Shown here piece after piece: positions 27,946 through 37,129 of a stretch of DNA of 64,000 bases. Positions within the stretch are counted from its first letter, which is position 1; the number at the start of each line of letters is the position of its first letter. Under the pieces are notes generated by a model. The model ran no database searches and was not told where the DNA came from. It was given only the letters and a program-made list of their open reading frames with translations. Both the position numbers and the translations under genes were made by a program. Source of the DNA: Streptomyces lunaelactis. Lineage in GTDB: Bacteria; Actinomycetota; Actinomycetes; Streptomycetales; Streptomycetaceae. The stretch is taken from the NCBI RefSeq assembly GCF_003054555.1, contig NZ_CP026304.1, forward strand, positions 3,100,001 to 3,164,000. The letters are read 5' to 3'.

Positions 27946-30165
27946 TCAGCCGGTCAGCCGGTGGTCGAGCGCGGTGAAGCGCCTGCCTGCGGAAACAGTG
28001 CGCACTGCCTGTCCTATCGCCTTACGGGAGCCGACCAGCACGACGAGCTTCTTGGCCCGGGTGACCGCCGTGTAGAGGAGGTTCCGCTGGAGCATCATCC
28101 AGGCTCCTGTCGTGACCGGGATCACCACCGCCGGGTACTCGCTGCCCTGTGAGCGGTGAATGGTCACGGCGTACGCATGGGCCAGCTCGTCCAGCTCGTC
28201 GAAGTCGTACGGAACCTCCTCGTCCTCGTCCGTCAGCACCGTCAGCCGCTGATCGTCCAGCTGGAGCGAGGTGACCACGCCGACCGTGCCGTTGAAGACG
28301 CCGTTCTTCCCCTTCTCGTAATTGTTGCGAATCTGGGTGACCTTGTCGCCGACGCGGAAGACACGGCCGCCGAGACGCTTCTCGGGAACATCGGGCCGCG
28401 CGGGCGTAATCGCCTGCTGGAGCAGTCCGTTGAGCGTCCCCGCTCCGGCCGGGCCACGGTGCATGGGCGCGAGCACCTGCACATCGCGCCGCGGATCCAG
28501 GCCGAATCGGGCCGGAATTCGGCGGGCCGCCACGTCAACGGTGAGCTTTCCGGCATCCTCCGTCTCCTCCTCCACGAAGAGAAAGAAGTCGGAGAGGCCC
28601 GAAGTGATGGGCTGTACCCCGGAGTTGATGCGGTGGGCGTTGGTGACGACACCGGACTGCTGGGCCTGCCGGAAGATCCGGGTCAGCCGGACGTTCGGCA
28701 CCGGGCCGTCGTCCGCGAGCAGGTCCCGCAGCACCTCGCCGGCGCCGACGCTCGGCAACTGGTCCACGTCTCCCACCAGCAGCAGGTGGGCGCCGGGGGC
28801 CACAGCCTTGACCAGCTTGTTGGCGAGGAGCAGATCGAGCATGGACGCCTCGTCGACGACGACCAGGTCCGCGTCGAGCGGGCGGTCCCGGTCGTACGCC
28901 GCGTCCCCGCCGGGCTTGAGCTCCAGCAGCCGGTGCACGGTGGACGCCTCGGCTCCGGTCAACTCGGCGAGCCTCTTGGCCGCGCGCCCGGTGGGGGCGG
29001 CCAGCACCACCTTCGCCTTCTTGGCGCGGGCCAGCTCCACGATGGAGCGGACCGTGAACGACTTGCCGCAGCCCGGACCGCCGGTCAGGACCGCGACCTT
29101 CTCCGTCAGCGCGAGCCGGACCGCCGCCTCCTGCTCGGGCGCCAGCGCCGCGCCCGTACGCTCGGCGAGCCAGGCCAGCGCCTTGTCCCAGACGACGTCC
29201 TGGAAGCCCGGCATCCGGTCCTCCGCGGCTCCCAGCAGTCGCCGCAACTGGGCGGCGAGGGAGATCTCGGCCCGGTGGAAGGGCACCAGATAGACCGCGG
29301 TCACCGGCTCACCGCCGTCCGGCGCCGGCACCGACTCCCGTACGACCCCCTCCGCATCGCCCGCGAGCTCGGCGAGGCACTCGATGACAAGGCCGGTGTC
29401 CACCTGGAGCAGCTTCACCCCGTCGCTGATCAACTGTTCCTCGGGCAGGAAGCAGTGCCCCTGGTCGGTGGATTGCGAAAGGGCGTACTGCAGCCCGGCC
29501 TTGACCCGCTCCGGGCTGTCGTGCGGGATGCCGACGGCCTGGGCGATCTTGTCGGCGGTGAGGAATCCGATGCCCCAGACGTCGGCGGCGAGGCGGTAGG
29601 GCTGGTTCTTCACGACCGAGATCGAGGCGTCCTCGTACTTCTTGTAGATACGCACCGCGATGGATGTCGAGACGCCGACGCCCTGGAGGAAGATCATGAC
29701 CTCCTTGATGGCCTTCTGCTCCTCCCAGGCGGCGCCGATCAGCTTCGTCCGCTTCGGGCCGAGTCCGGGCACCTCGATGAGCTTCTTCGGCTGCTGCTCG
29801 ATGATGTCGAGGGTGTCGATGCCGAAGTGCTCGACGATGCGCTCGGCGATACGGGGGCCGATGCCCTTGATGAGGCCCGAGCCGAGATAGCGGCGTATGC
29901 CCTGGATGGTGGCCGGCAGGACGGTCGTGTAGTTCTCGACGGTGAACTGCTTGCCGTACTGGGGGTGGGAGGCCCAGCGGCCCTCCATACGCAGGGACTC
30001 GCCCGGCTGCGCGCCGAGCAGCGAGCCGACGACGGTGAGCAGGTCACCGCCGCCGCGCCCGGTGTCGACGCGGGCGACCGTGTAGCCGTTCTCCTCGTTG
30101 GCGTAGGTGATCCGCTCGAGTACGCCTTCGAGCACGGCGGGTTGGAATACGACCGGACTGGACAT
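27946..30165 (-). CDS. recD2: ATP-dependent RecD2-type DNA helicase
   Basis: A 739-residue SF1B helicase. An N-terminal OB-like domain is followed by helix-hairpin-helix repeats (LIKGIGPRIAERIVEHFG and LIEVPGLGPKRT, about 98-142), which mark RecD2 rather than RecBCD RecD. Walker A is GGPGCGKS (362-369), Walker B is VVVDEASM (DEAS 438-441), motif III is LLLVGDVDQLPSVGAG, and the C-terminal SH3-inserted motifs include AVTIHRSQGSEYP and LLYTAVTRAKK. It unwinds DNA 5' to 3' in repair. It is monocistronic, transcribed toward citA. Confidence 0.95.
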   Translation of the reverse strand: MSSPVVFQPAVLEGVLERITYANEENGYTVARVDTGRGGGDLLTVVGSLLGAQPGESLRMEGRWASHPQYGKQFTVENYTTVLPATIQGIRRYLGSGLIKGIGPRIAERIVEHFGIDTLDIIEQQPKKLIEVPGLGPKRTKLIGAAWEEQKAIKEVMIFLQGVGVSTSIAVRIYKKYEDASISVVKNQPYRLAADVWGIGFLTADKIAQAVGIPHDSPERVKAGLQYALSQSTDQGHCFLPEEQLISDGVKLLQVDTGLVIECLAELAGDAEGVVRESVPAPDGGEPVTAVYLVPFHRAEISLAAQLRRLLGAAEDRMPGFQDVVWDKALAWLAERTGAALAPEQEAAVRLALTEKVAVLTGGPGCGKSFTVRSIVELARAKKAKVVLAAPTGRAAKRLAELTGAEASTVHRLLELKPGGDAAYDRDRPLDADLVVVDEASMLDLLLANKLVKAVAPGAHLLLVGDVDQLPSVGAGEVLRDLLADDGPVPNVRLTRIFRQAQQSGVVTNAHRINSGVQPITSGLSDFFLFVEEETEDAGKLTVDVAARRIPARFGLDPRRDVQVLAPMHRGPAGAGTLNGLLQQAITPARPDVPEKRLGGRVFRVGDKVTQIRNNYEKGKNGVFNGTVGVVTSLQLDDQRLTVLTDEDEEVPYDFDELDELAHAYAVTIHRSQGSEYPAVVIPVTTGAWMMLQRNLLYTAVTRAKKLVVLVGSRKAIGQAVRTVSAGRRFTALDHRLTG

Positions 30166-30486
30166 GACCCGACGTTATCGCCGGGGTCCGACAATGCGGG
30201 CAGCCTGTGGACAACTCCGTGCCGGAGCCGGCGGGGAGCCCCGTTTGGGATGGTCGGCCGGAGAGGCGGCCGGACAGCCCCGGACAGTCAAGGGGGCCCG
30301 GTCTCACGACCGGGCCCCTCGCACTCCCCCTCCGTCAAGGGCTCCCCGATCCCCCCAGATCCCTCCCCGGGAGCCTTGATGACAGGTACGACCCGCGTCA
30401 CGCGGAAAGGGTTGTACGACTGCGGGCAGTTATTTTCCGGAATCTCGGAATGCCGACGAAGCGGGGCAGTCGTAGCGTTTCGGACC
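30166..30486. other. Divergent intergenic region, recD2 to DUF937 remnant
   Basis: No ORF is supported. It holds the recD2 upstream region, a GC-rich segment with CCGGCGGGG-type short repeats, and one perfect terminator-like hairpin on the side of the plus-strand genes, although no plus-strand gene precedes it. No promoter consensus stands out. Confidence 0.4.
30293..30318 (+). terminator. Orphan terminator hairpin
   Basis: GGGGCCCGGTC pairs perfectly with GACCGGGCCCC around TCAC. It lies about 130 bases upstream of recD2 and ahead of the DUF937 remnant, with no gene ending into it from the plus strand. It may end a small RNA or be a leftover. Confidence 0.7.
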
Positions 30487-30664
30487 ATGAGCGATGAATC
30501 TTTGCAGACGGACGTCCTGAACGAGCTCGGTGACGAGAAGTTCGAGGAGATCGCGGGGTTGCTGGGGACGAATGCGGCCGGCGCGACGAGTGTCGTCGAG
30601 ACGACGGTCACGGCCGTGTCAGGGTGGGTTGGGGGACGTACTGGGCGGCGGCGCGAAGAAGTAG
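30487..30664 (+). pseudogene. DUF937 protein remnant with internal deletion
   Basis: It starts MSDESLQTDVLNELGDEKFE and continues through IAGLLGTNAAGATSVVETTV, the standard N-terminus of Streptomyces DUF937 proteins (normally about 180-200 residues). After VSG the sequence jumps to a Gly-rich tail, GGLGDVLGGGAKK then stop, which is the usual C-terminal end of the family but in the next reading frame. The middle (three-quarters of the gene) is missing and the ends are out of frame. Read in the first frame, the ORF runs on into noncoding DNA. Function of the family is unknown. Confidence 0.6.
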
Positions 30665-30859
30665 GTGCGGGGCGGCGGTTGTTACCCCACCCGCGGCGTA
30701 TCCCTGGTCCCTCCGAGGCGCAGTGCTCGATGAAGCCGATCGGCGCGAGAGATCGACCGTCGAGTCGAGGAGTTCACGGAAACCATCCGCGGCGGGGCCT
30801 CGCGTCACCGCCCGTGACCGGAGTGGAATTGGCGCTGCCATCCGCGATAGACAAGCAGC

Positions 30860-32557
30860 ATGAGTAATTACGGGGGATCCCCTCACGGGAACGGTGAGCC
30901 GACGAGCTTCATACTCCGGCCGCCTCAGCCCGACGCACCCCACCCTGACCCCGACGCGCCGCACCGTCTGCCACAGCGAGGCGCTCCGCAGACCGGCGCG
31001 CCGTACGCCGCGCCGACGCAACAGGCAGCGCAGCCGCAGGTGGACGCTTCGGACCCCGGTGTGGGGCGGCTGATCGCCGGACGATACCGGCTGCTGGCCA
31101 AGCTGGGCCACGGCGGCATGGGAACCGTGTGGCGAGCCGAGGACGAGACGGTCGGCCGCGAGGTGGCCGTCAAGGAGCCCCGGATCCCCGACCACCTTCC
31201 CGAGCGCGAACGTGCCAACGCCTTCGAGCGGATGCGCCGCGAGGCACGGGCCGCAGCGCGGCTCGACCACCCCGCGGTGGTCAACGTGCACGACGTGGCT
31301 GTCGAGGACGGTCAGCCCTGGATCGTGATGGAGCTGCTGCGGGGCCACTCGCTCGGAGCTGTCCTTCAGGAGGGCACGCTGGGCACGCGCGAGGCCGCTC
31401 GAATCGGCCTGCAGGTGCTCGGCGCCCTGGAGGCTGCCCATCAGGGCGGCATCCTGCATCGCGACGTCAAGCCTGACAACGTCCTGCTCGGGCATCACGA
31501 CCGCGTGGTCCTCGCCGACTTCGGCATCGCCCAGATCGAGGGCGAGACCAGTCTGACCGACACCGGCGGCTTCGTCGGATCACCGGAGTTCATCGCGCCG
31601 GAGCGGGTGCTGGGCCAGCGCCCCGGACCGGCCAGCGATCTCTGGTCGCTCGGCGTGGTGCTGTACGCGGCGACGGAGGGCGTGTCCCCGTTCCGACGGG
31701 GCAACACCCCTGCAACCCTGCAAGCCGTTCTCAACACCACCCCGGCTGCGCCGGCGGCCGCCCAAGGCCCGCTCGCTCAGGCCATCAACGGCCTGCTCCT
31801 CAAGGACCCGTCCCAGCGGTTGTCCGCGGACCGGGTTCGCCTGCTTCTGGAGGAGGCCGCCGCGCCCCCGCCGCCTGCGCCGACGGTGGTGCACTCCCCG
31901 TCGTCGGGCGAAGGTGGCCGACAGGGCGTGACCCTGAGCCGTAGGACGCTGCTCGGCGCGGGCGGCGCGGTGGTCGCCGCGTTCGTCGCCATGGCCCTCG
32001 TCCTGACGAACCCGTTCGCGGCGGACACCGATCAGGGCGACAAGTGGAAGCAGGCGACGGAGAAGCAGCTCGGCGCGACGCTGTCGGTACCCGACGCCTA
32101 CAAGCGGTGGCAGCCGGCGGAGTCCACCAGCAACGAGGAGTGGATCCGGTACGAGGACCCGAGCGGCGCCGTCTGGATCCGGCTGGATCTGATCCGCAAG
32201 GACGACCCGATTGGGATTGCCGGCTCGGCAGCTGCGGAGGCGTATGACGACGCCGAGACGTACCGCGAGAGCGGCAGCACCAAACTCGACATCGGCTCCG
32301 GCTCCGGGCTGAAGATGCAGACGAAGGCGGACGTCGCATACAAGGGGAAGAAGGCCGCCACGAACTCGGGCACCTACCTCGACACCTCGGACAGCGACAA
32401 CCCCGCCCCGCGCGAGTTCCGCATCTTCTACTACAAGACCGACTCCGGGGACATGTACAAACTGACGGTGCTGTACCCGGGCAAGGGCGATCTGACAGTG
32501 CGGGGCCGAGAGGTCGCCGAGCGGACCATCAAGGAGCTGGACATCACCAAACTTTAG
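30860..32557 (+). CDS. Membrane Ser/Thr protein kinase with extracellular sensor-like domain
   Basis: A 565-residue Hanks-type kinase. There is a Pro-rich N-terminal tail (1-65). The kinase domain (about 72-330) has LGHGGMGTVW, Lys105 in VAVKE, HRDVKPDN (Asp202), DFG (220-222) and APE in FIAPERV. A Pro-rich juxtamembrane segment leads to one transmembrane helix (363-384). An extracellular domain of about 175 residues follows. It has no PASTA repeats and is rich in Asp, Lys and Tyr (for example YEDPSGAVWIRLDLIRKD). All catalytic residues are present. The ligand is unknown. The ribosome site before the ATG is weak. Confidence 0.9.
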   Translation: MSNYGGSPHGNGEPTSFILRPPQPDAPHPDPDAPHRLPQRGAPQTGAPYAAPTQQAAQPQVDASDPGVGRLIAGRYRLLAKLGHGGMGTVWRAEDETVGREVAVKEPRIPDHLPERERANAFERMRREARAAARLDHPAVVNVHDVAVEDGQPWIVMELLRGHSLGAVLQEGTLGTREAARIGLQVLGALEAAHQGGILHRDVKPDNVLLGHHDRVVLADFGIAQIEGETSLTDTGGFVGSPEFIAPERVLGQRPGPASDLWSLGVVLYAATEGVSPFRRGNTPATLQAVLNTTPAAPAAAQGPLAQAINGLLLKDPSQRLSADRVRLLLEEAAAPPPPAPTVVHSPSSGEGGRQGVTLSRRTLLGAGGAVVAAFVAMALVLTNPFAADTDQGDKWKQATEKQLGATLSVPDAYKRWQPAESTSNEEWIRYEDPSGAVWIRLDLIRKDDPIGIAGSAAAEAYDDAETYRESGSTKLDIGSGSGLKMQTKADVAYKGKKAATNSGTYLDTSDSDNPAPREFRIFYYKTDSGDMYKLTVLYPGKGDLTVRGREVAERTIKELDITKL

Positions 32558-32674
32558 GACGCCGGACGCCGGACCCCGGTCGGCAGCGGTGTGCCCCCAG
32601 CATGCCGGCCGGCCGGCCGGCCGCTGAAGCGGTTTCGTCGGCGGTCGGCGTTCGCCGCCGGGGCAGCCGTTGTC

Positions 32675-33506
32675 TCATCGGAACACGAAGTCCAGGTACC
32701 GCCCCACCGTCTCCCGCAGTACCTCCACCCCCTCCCGCCCCACAGCACCTCGTTGAACAGCTCCACCTCGATCGCGCCGCCGTACCCGCCGCGTCCACCC
32801 GCTGCCGCCACTCCCTCATGTCGATCGAACCGTCACCGATCTGGCCCCGGCCGTTCAGGACTCCCGCCGGCAAGGGCGTCGTCCAGTCCGCCAGTTGGAA
32901 CGCCTGGATACGGCCCGCCGCGCCCGCCCTCGACACAGCCTCCGGGGCCCTGTCGTCCCACCAGATGTGGTACGTGTCCACCACCACGCCCACCTGCGAT
33001 GCCGGGAACGCCTCCGCCAGGTCCAGCGCCTGCGTCAGCGTCGAGACCACGCACCGGTCCGCCGCGTACATCGGGTGCAGCGGTTCGATCGCCAGCCTCA
33101 CGCCCCGCTCCCCCGCGTACGGTGCCAGGACCGCCAGCGCGTCCCCGATGCGTGACCGCGCCGCCGTCAGGTCCCGGCTGCCCGGCGGGAGGCCGCCCGA
33201 GACCAGGACCAGCGTGTCCGTACCGAGCGTCGCCGCCTCGTCGATCGCCGCGCGGTTGTCGTCCAGGGCCCGCGCCCGCTCCGCCGTGTCGATCGCCGTC
33301 AGGAAGCCGCCCCGGCACAGGCTCGTGACCGCCAGCCCCGCCTCCCGTACGAGCTTCGCCGCCGCCTCCACCCCGTACGCCCGCACCGGTTCGCGCCACA
33401 GGCCGACGCCGGGGATGCCGAGCTCCCCGCACGCCTCGACGAGTTCGGGCAGCGTGAGCTGCTTCACCGTCATCTGGTTGATGCTGAAGCGGGTCAGATC
33501 AGTCAC
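32675..33506 (-). pseudogene. TIM-barrel sugar isomerase/epimerase gene with two apparent frameshifts
   Basis: It starts GTG (FSINQMTVKQLTLPELVEAC follows) and overlaps the upstream DUF993 stop in a GTGA. It reads as an AP-endonuclease-2-fold isomerase with IEPLHPMYAADRC, VVVDTYHIWWD and IQAFQLADW as metal-site strands. Near 32785, after VDAAG, the family-like text continues (YGGAIEVELFNEVLW) only if one G is added. Near 32740 a second missing G is needed to reach LRETVGRYLDFVF then stop. Both lie in G-runs. Either the gene is newly broken or the assembly has homopolymer errors. It is the third gene of the LacI-linked operon. Confidence 0.75.
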
Positions 33507-34672
33507 TGGACGACTCCATGCACCGCGAGAAGGGCCTTCATACGTGCCTCCGCGAGCGCCGGATCCGGGAACAGGCCGAGCCCGTCCGCCAGTTCGTACG
33601 CCCGGCACAGATGCGGCAGCGACCGCGCCGACTGCAGGCCGCCCACCATCGTGAAGTGCGACTGGTGCCCCGCCAGCCACGCGAGCAGCACCACACCCGT
33701 CTTGTAGAAGCGCGTCGGCGGCCGGAACAGATGCCGGGCCAGCTCGACCGTCGGGTCGAGGAGTTTCCGGAACCCGGACACATCACCCGTGTCCAGCACC
33801 CGTACAGCCTCCGCCGCCGTCGGGCCGAGCGGGTCGAAGATCCCGAGCAGCGCGTGGCTGAAGCCCCGCTCGTCGCCCGCGATCAGTTCCGGGTAGTTGA
33901 AGTCGTCGCCGGTGTAGCACCGCACGCCCTCCGGGAGCCGGCGGCGCAGGTCGATCTCGCGCTGGGCGTCCAGCAGCGAGATCTTGATGCCGTCGACCTT
34001 GCCGGGATGCGCGGCGATGACGTCGAGGAGGACGGACGTGGCCGCGTCCAGATCGGCGGAGCCCCAGTAGCCCTCCAGCGCCGGGTCGAACATCGGGCCC
34101 AGCCAGTGCAGGATCACCGGTTCCGAGGCCTGCCGCAGCAGATGGGAGTAGACCGAGAGGTAGTCCTCAGCTCCCCGCGCAGCGGAGGTCAGCGCCCGCG
34201 ACGCCATCAGGATCGCCTGGGAGCCGCTCTCCTCGACCCACGCCAGCTGCTCCTCGTACGCACCGCGCACCTCGGCCAGCGAGCCGCCGCCGGGCCCGAG
34301 TTGGTCGGTGCCGGCACCGCACGCGATCGCGCCCCCCACCGCCTTCGCCTCGGCCGCCGAGCGCCGGATCAGCTCCGCCGCGGCCGGCCACTCCAGGCCC
34401 ATCCCCCGCTGCGCGGTGTCCATCGCCTCGGCGACGCCGAGACCGTGCGACCACAGATGGCGGCGGAAGGCGAGCGTGGCGTCCCAGTCGACGGCGGCGG
34501 GCGAGTCCCACGCCGCATCGGCGTAGGGATCGGCCACGACGTGCGCCGCCGAGAAGACCGTACGGGAGGCCAAGGAGGCCGGCCCCGAACCGCCGGCCAC
34601 GAAGCGGGCGGGCTCCGCGCGCGGTGCGTAGTCGTACAGCTCCCCGCCCACACCCACCAGTCGGATCGTCAC
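33503..34672 (-). CDS. DUF993 / dihydrodipicolinate-synthase-like protein
   Basis: A 389-residue class I aldolase-fold protein of the DUF993 family. Features include ACGAGTDQLG, HWLGPMFDPALEGYWG, and KISLLDAQREIDLRRRLPEG (a Lys in the position of a Schiff-base lysine). YTGDDFNYPELIAGDERGFS follows. It is probably a lyase or aldolase acting on the product of the oxidoreductase encoded just upstream. The GTG overlaps that gene's stop (GTGA), and its own stop overlaps the next gene's GTG, so all three genes are coupled. Substrate unknown. Confidence 0.85.
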   Translation of the reverse strand: MTIRLVGVGGELYDYAPRAEPARFVAGGSGPASLASRTVFSAAHVVADPYADAAWDSPAAVDWDATLAFRRHLWSHGLGVAEAMDTAQRGMGLEWPAAAELIRRSAAEAKAVGGAIACGAGTDQLGPGGGSLAEVRGAYEEQLAWVEESGSQAILMASRALTSAARGAEDYLSVYSHLLRQASEPVILHWLGPMFDPALEGYWGSADLDAATSVLLDVIAAHPGKVDGIKISLLDAQREIDLRRRLPEGVRCYTGDDFNYPELIAGDERGFSHALLGIFDPLGPTAAEAVRVLDTGDVSGFRKLLDPTVELARHLFRPPTRFYKTGVVLLAWLAGHQSHFTMVGGLQSARSLPHLCRAYELADGLGLFPDPALAEARMKALLAVHGVVQ

Positions 34673-35820
34673 AGCGACAGCTCCGGTACCTCGAACCGCC
34701 GGCCCTCCGCCGACGACCTCAGTCCCAGCTCCGCGAGCTGCACACCGCGCGCCCCCGCCAGCAGGTTCCAGTGGTAGGGCTCCCCGAGCGCGACATGGCG
34801 CAGGAACAGCTCCCACTGCGCCTTGAAGCCGTTCTCGAACTCCCCGTTGTCCGGCACCTCCTGCCACTGCTCGCGGAAGGACTCCGTCGCGGGCAGGTCC
34901 GGGTTCCACACCGGCTTCGGAGTGGCGGAACGGTGCTGGACGCGGCAGCGGCGCAGCCCCGCGACCGCCGAACCGTGGGTGCCGTCGACCTGGAACTCCA
35001 CGAGTTCGTCGCGCATCACCCGTACCGCCCAGGAGGAGTTGATCTGGGCGACGGCCCCGCCCTCCAGCTGGAAGATGCCGTACGCGGAGTCGTCCGCGGT
35101 CGCCGCGTACGGCTTGCCGCGCTCGTCCCAGCGCTGCGGGATGTGCGTGGCGACCTGCGCCGTCACGCTCGTCACCCGCCCGAACAGCTCGTGAAGTACG
35201 TACTCCCAGTGCGGGAACATGTCGACGACGATGCCGCCGCCGTCCTCGGCACGGGAGTTCCAGCTCGGGCGCTGCGCCTCCTGCCAGTCGCCCTCGAAGA
35301 CCCAATAGCCGAACTCCCCTCGTACGGAGAGGATTTCGCCGAAGAATCCGCCGTCGACGAGACGCTTCAGCTTCAGCAGGCCCGGCAGGAAGATCTTGTC
35401 CTGGACGACGCCGTGCCTGATGCCGGCGGTGTCGGCGAGGCGGGCCAGTTCCAGGGCTTCCGCGAGGTCGGTCGCGGTCGGCTTCTCGGTGTAGATGTGC
35501 TTGCCCGCCGCGATTGCCTGCTTGATCGCCGTGACGCGGGCGGAGGTGACCTGCGCGTCGAAGTAGATGTCGACGCCGTCGTCGGCGAGCACCGCGTCCA
35601 GGCCGGTCGACCAGTGTTCCAGGCCGTGCCGTTCGGCGATCTCGCGCAGGGCGTGCTCGCGGCGTCCGACGAGGACCGGCTCGGGCCACAGGACGTCGCC
35701 GTCGCCGAGGTCGAGGCCGCCCTGTTCGCGGATCGCGAGGAGGGAACGCACCAGATGCTGGCGGTATCCCATCCGGCCGGTGACGCCGTTCATGGCGATC
35801 CGCACTGTCCTGCGTGTCAC
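34669..35820 (-). CDS. Gfo/Idh/MocA-family oxidoreductase
   Basis: A 383-residue NAD(P)-dependent sugar or cyclitol dehydrogenase. The Rossmann motif is slightly unusual (MNGVTGRMGYRQHL instead of G-x-G-x-x-G), as in the subgroup paired with DUF993 genes. EKP (HIYTEKPTATDLAEAL, near residue 110) is the conserved catalytic/cofactor Lys-Pro. The DGGGIVVDMFPHWEYVLHEL segment carries the D-x-x-x-H pair of the substrate site. It is the first gene of a coupled operon divergent from a LacI-type regulator. GTG start with GGGGGC upstream. Confidence 0.9.
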   Translation of the reverse strand: MTRRTVRIAMNGVTGRMGYRQHLVRSLLAIREQGGLDLGDGDVLWPEPVLVGRREHALREIAERHGLEHWSTGLDAVLADDGVDIYFDAQVTSARVTAIKQAIAAGKHIYTEKPTATDLAEALELARLADTAGIRHGVVQDKIFLPGLLKLKRLVDGGFFGEILSVRGEFGYWVFEGDWQEAQRPSWNSRAEDGGGIVVDMFPHWEYVLHELFGRVTSVTAQVATHIPQRWDERGKPYAATADDSAYGIFQLEGGAVAQINSSWAVRVMRDELVEFQVDGTHGSAVAGLRRCRVQHRSATPKPVWNPDLPATESFREQWQEVPDNGEFENGFKAQWELFLRHVALGEPYHWNLLAGARGVQLAELGLRSSAEGRRFEVPELSL

Positions 35821-35870
35821 GAAGTTGCCCCCATGTCCCTCGATGGTCCCGAGTTCCCTCGTTATGACCG

Positions 35871-35888
35871 CAGCAAGCGCTTTCTACA
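35871..35888. promoter_or_regulatory. LacI-type operator between the oxidoreductase and its regulator
   Basis: CAGCAAGCGCTTTCTACA contains the central AGCGCT palindrome with AA/TT flanks (AAGCGCTTT) typical of LacI/PurR-family sites. It sits midway in the 138-bp divergent region, so one bound repressor could control both directions. Confidence 0.75.
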
Positions 35889-35958
35889 CGGTAGGAAAGC
35901 TAGCCTGCCGACAGTGGCCCGGACAAGGGCCCGGTTCCATCTCCCGTGGAGGAAAGCG

Positions 35959-37023
35959 ATGACAGTCACCCTGGCGGATGTGGCGGCGCGCGCCCGGGTG
36001 TCCCCGGCCACCGTCTCCCGTGTGCTCAACGGCAACTATCCGGTCGCGGCATCGACGCGGGAACGCGTGCTGCGCGCCGTCGACGACCTCGACTACGTAC
36101 TGAACGGCCCGGCCAGCTCGCTCGCCGCCGCCACCTCCGACCTGGTCGGCATCCTCGTCAACGACATCGCCGACCCCTTCTTCGGGATCATGGCCGGGGC
36201 CGCCCAGACCGAGATCGGCGGACAGGAGGGGGCCGGGCGCGCGGGCGGCGAGAAGCTCGCCGTCGTCTGCAACACCGGAGGCTCGCCGGAGCGCGAACTG
36301 ACCTATCTCACCCTGCTCCAGCGGCAGCGGGCCGCGGCCGTCGTGCTGACCGGCGGCGCACTGGAGGACCCGGACCACATCGCGGCGATGACCTCGAAGC
36401 TGGCGAAGCTCGCGGACGCGGGGACCCGGGTGGTGCTGTGCGGACGGCCGCCACTGTCCGGGAACGACGCCATCGTCGCCGCGCTCGCCTTCGACAACCG
36501 GGGCGGCGGGCGGCGGCTCACCGAGCATCTGCTCGCCCTCGGGCACCGCAGGATCGGATATGTCGCGGGGCCCGTGGAGCGCACCACGACCCGGCACCGG
36601 TTGGAGGGCCACCGGTCCGCGCTGGCCGCCGCGGGGCTGGACGAGGGGCAGGACCGGCTGACCGTGCACGGCCCGTACGCCCGCCGCTCCGGCTACGACG
36701 CGACGCTCGAACTGCTGCGCCGGGACCCGGAGTTGACGGCGATCGTGGCCGCCAACGACACCGTCGCGCTGGGCGCCTGCGCGGCCCTGCGCGACCAGGG
36801 CCTGCGCATCCCTGAGGACATCTCGGTGGCCGGCTTCGACGACCTGCCGTTCTCGGTGGACGTGGTGCCCGCGCTGACGACCGTACGACTGCCGCTGTAC
36901 GAGGCGGGGGCGCGGGCGGGCCGGCTGGCGATGGGCACGGAGGCGCCGCCGCCAGGGGGCATCGCGACGATCGGCGCGGAGCTGATGGCCCGGGCGTCGA
37001 CGGCACCACCGCGGAAGGGGTGA
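35959..37023 (+). CDS. LacI-family transcriptional regulator
   Basis: A 354-residue repressor. The HTH is TLADVAARARVSPATVSRVLNG (residues 4-25) and the hinge helix is NGPASSLAAA. The periplasmic-binding-protein-like core includes VGILVNDIADPFF and IVAANDTVALGACAALRDQG, and ends PEDISVAGFDDLPFS, the standard LacI signature. It presumably senses a sugar handled by the divergent Gfo/Idh-DUF993-isomerase operon and represses it. A short insertion (GGQEGAGRAGGEK, near residue 95) is unusual. GTGGAGGAAAG precedes the ATG. Confidence 0.93.
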   Translation: MTVTLADVAARARVSPATVSRVLNGNYPVAASTRERVLRAVDDLDYVLNGPASSLAAATSDLVGILVNDIADPFFGIMAGAAQTEIGGQEGAGRAGGEKLAVVCNTGGSPERELTYLTLLQRQRAAAVVLTGGALEDPDHIAAMTSKLAKLADAGTRVVLCGRPPLSGNDAIVAALAFDNRGGGRRLTEHLLALGHRRIGYVAGPVERTTTRHRLEGHRSALAAAGLDEGQDRLTVHGPYARRSGYDATLELLRRDPELTAIVAANDTVALGACAALRDQGLRIPEDISVAGFDDLPFSVDVVPALTTVRLPLYEAGARAGRLAMGTEAPPPGGIATIGAELMARASTAPPRKG

Positions 37024-37096
37024 GCGGGGGCGGTCGCCCGCGGGCGGCTCCCCAAGGCCGCACAGGCCTTGCCCTGCCCGCGAGGCGGCCGTACCG

Positions 37097-37109
37097 TTGA
37101 CTCAGTCAA
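37097..37109. promoter_or_regulatory. Perfect palindrome in front of the MarR-GNAT gene
   Basis: TTGACTCAGTCAA is a 13-bp perfect dyad 20 bases before the ATG. Its left arm doubles as a -35-like TTGACT. It is a likely autoregulatory MarR site. Confidence 0.55.
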
Positions 37110-37129
37110 GGGAAAGCTCGGAGCAGCTC

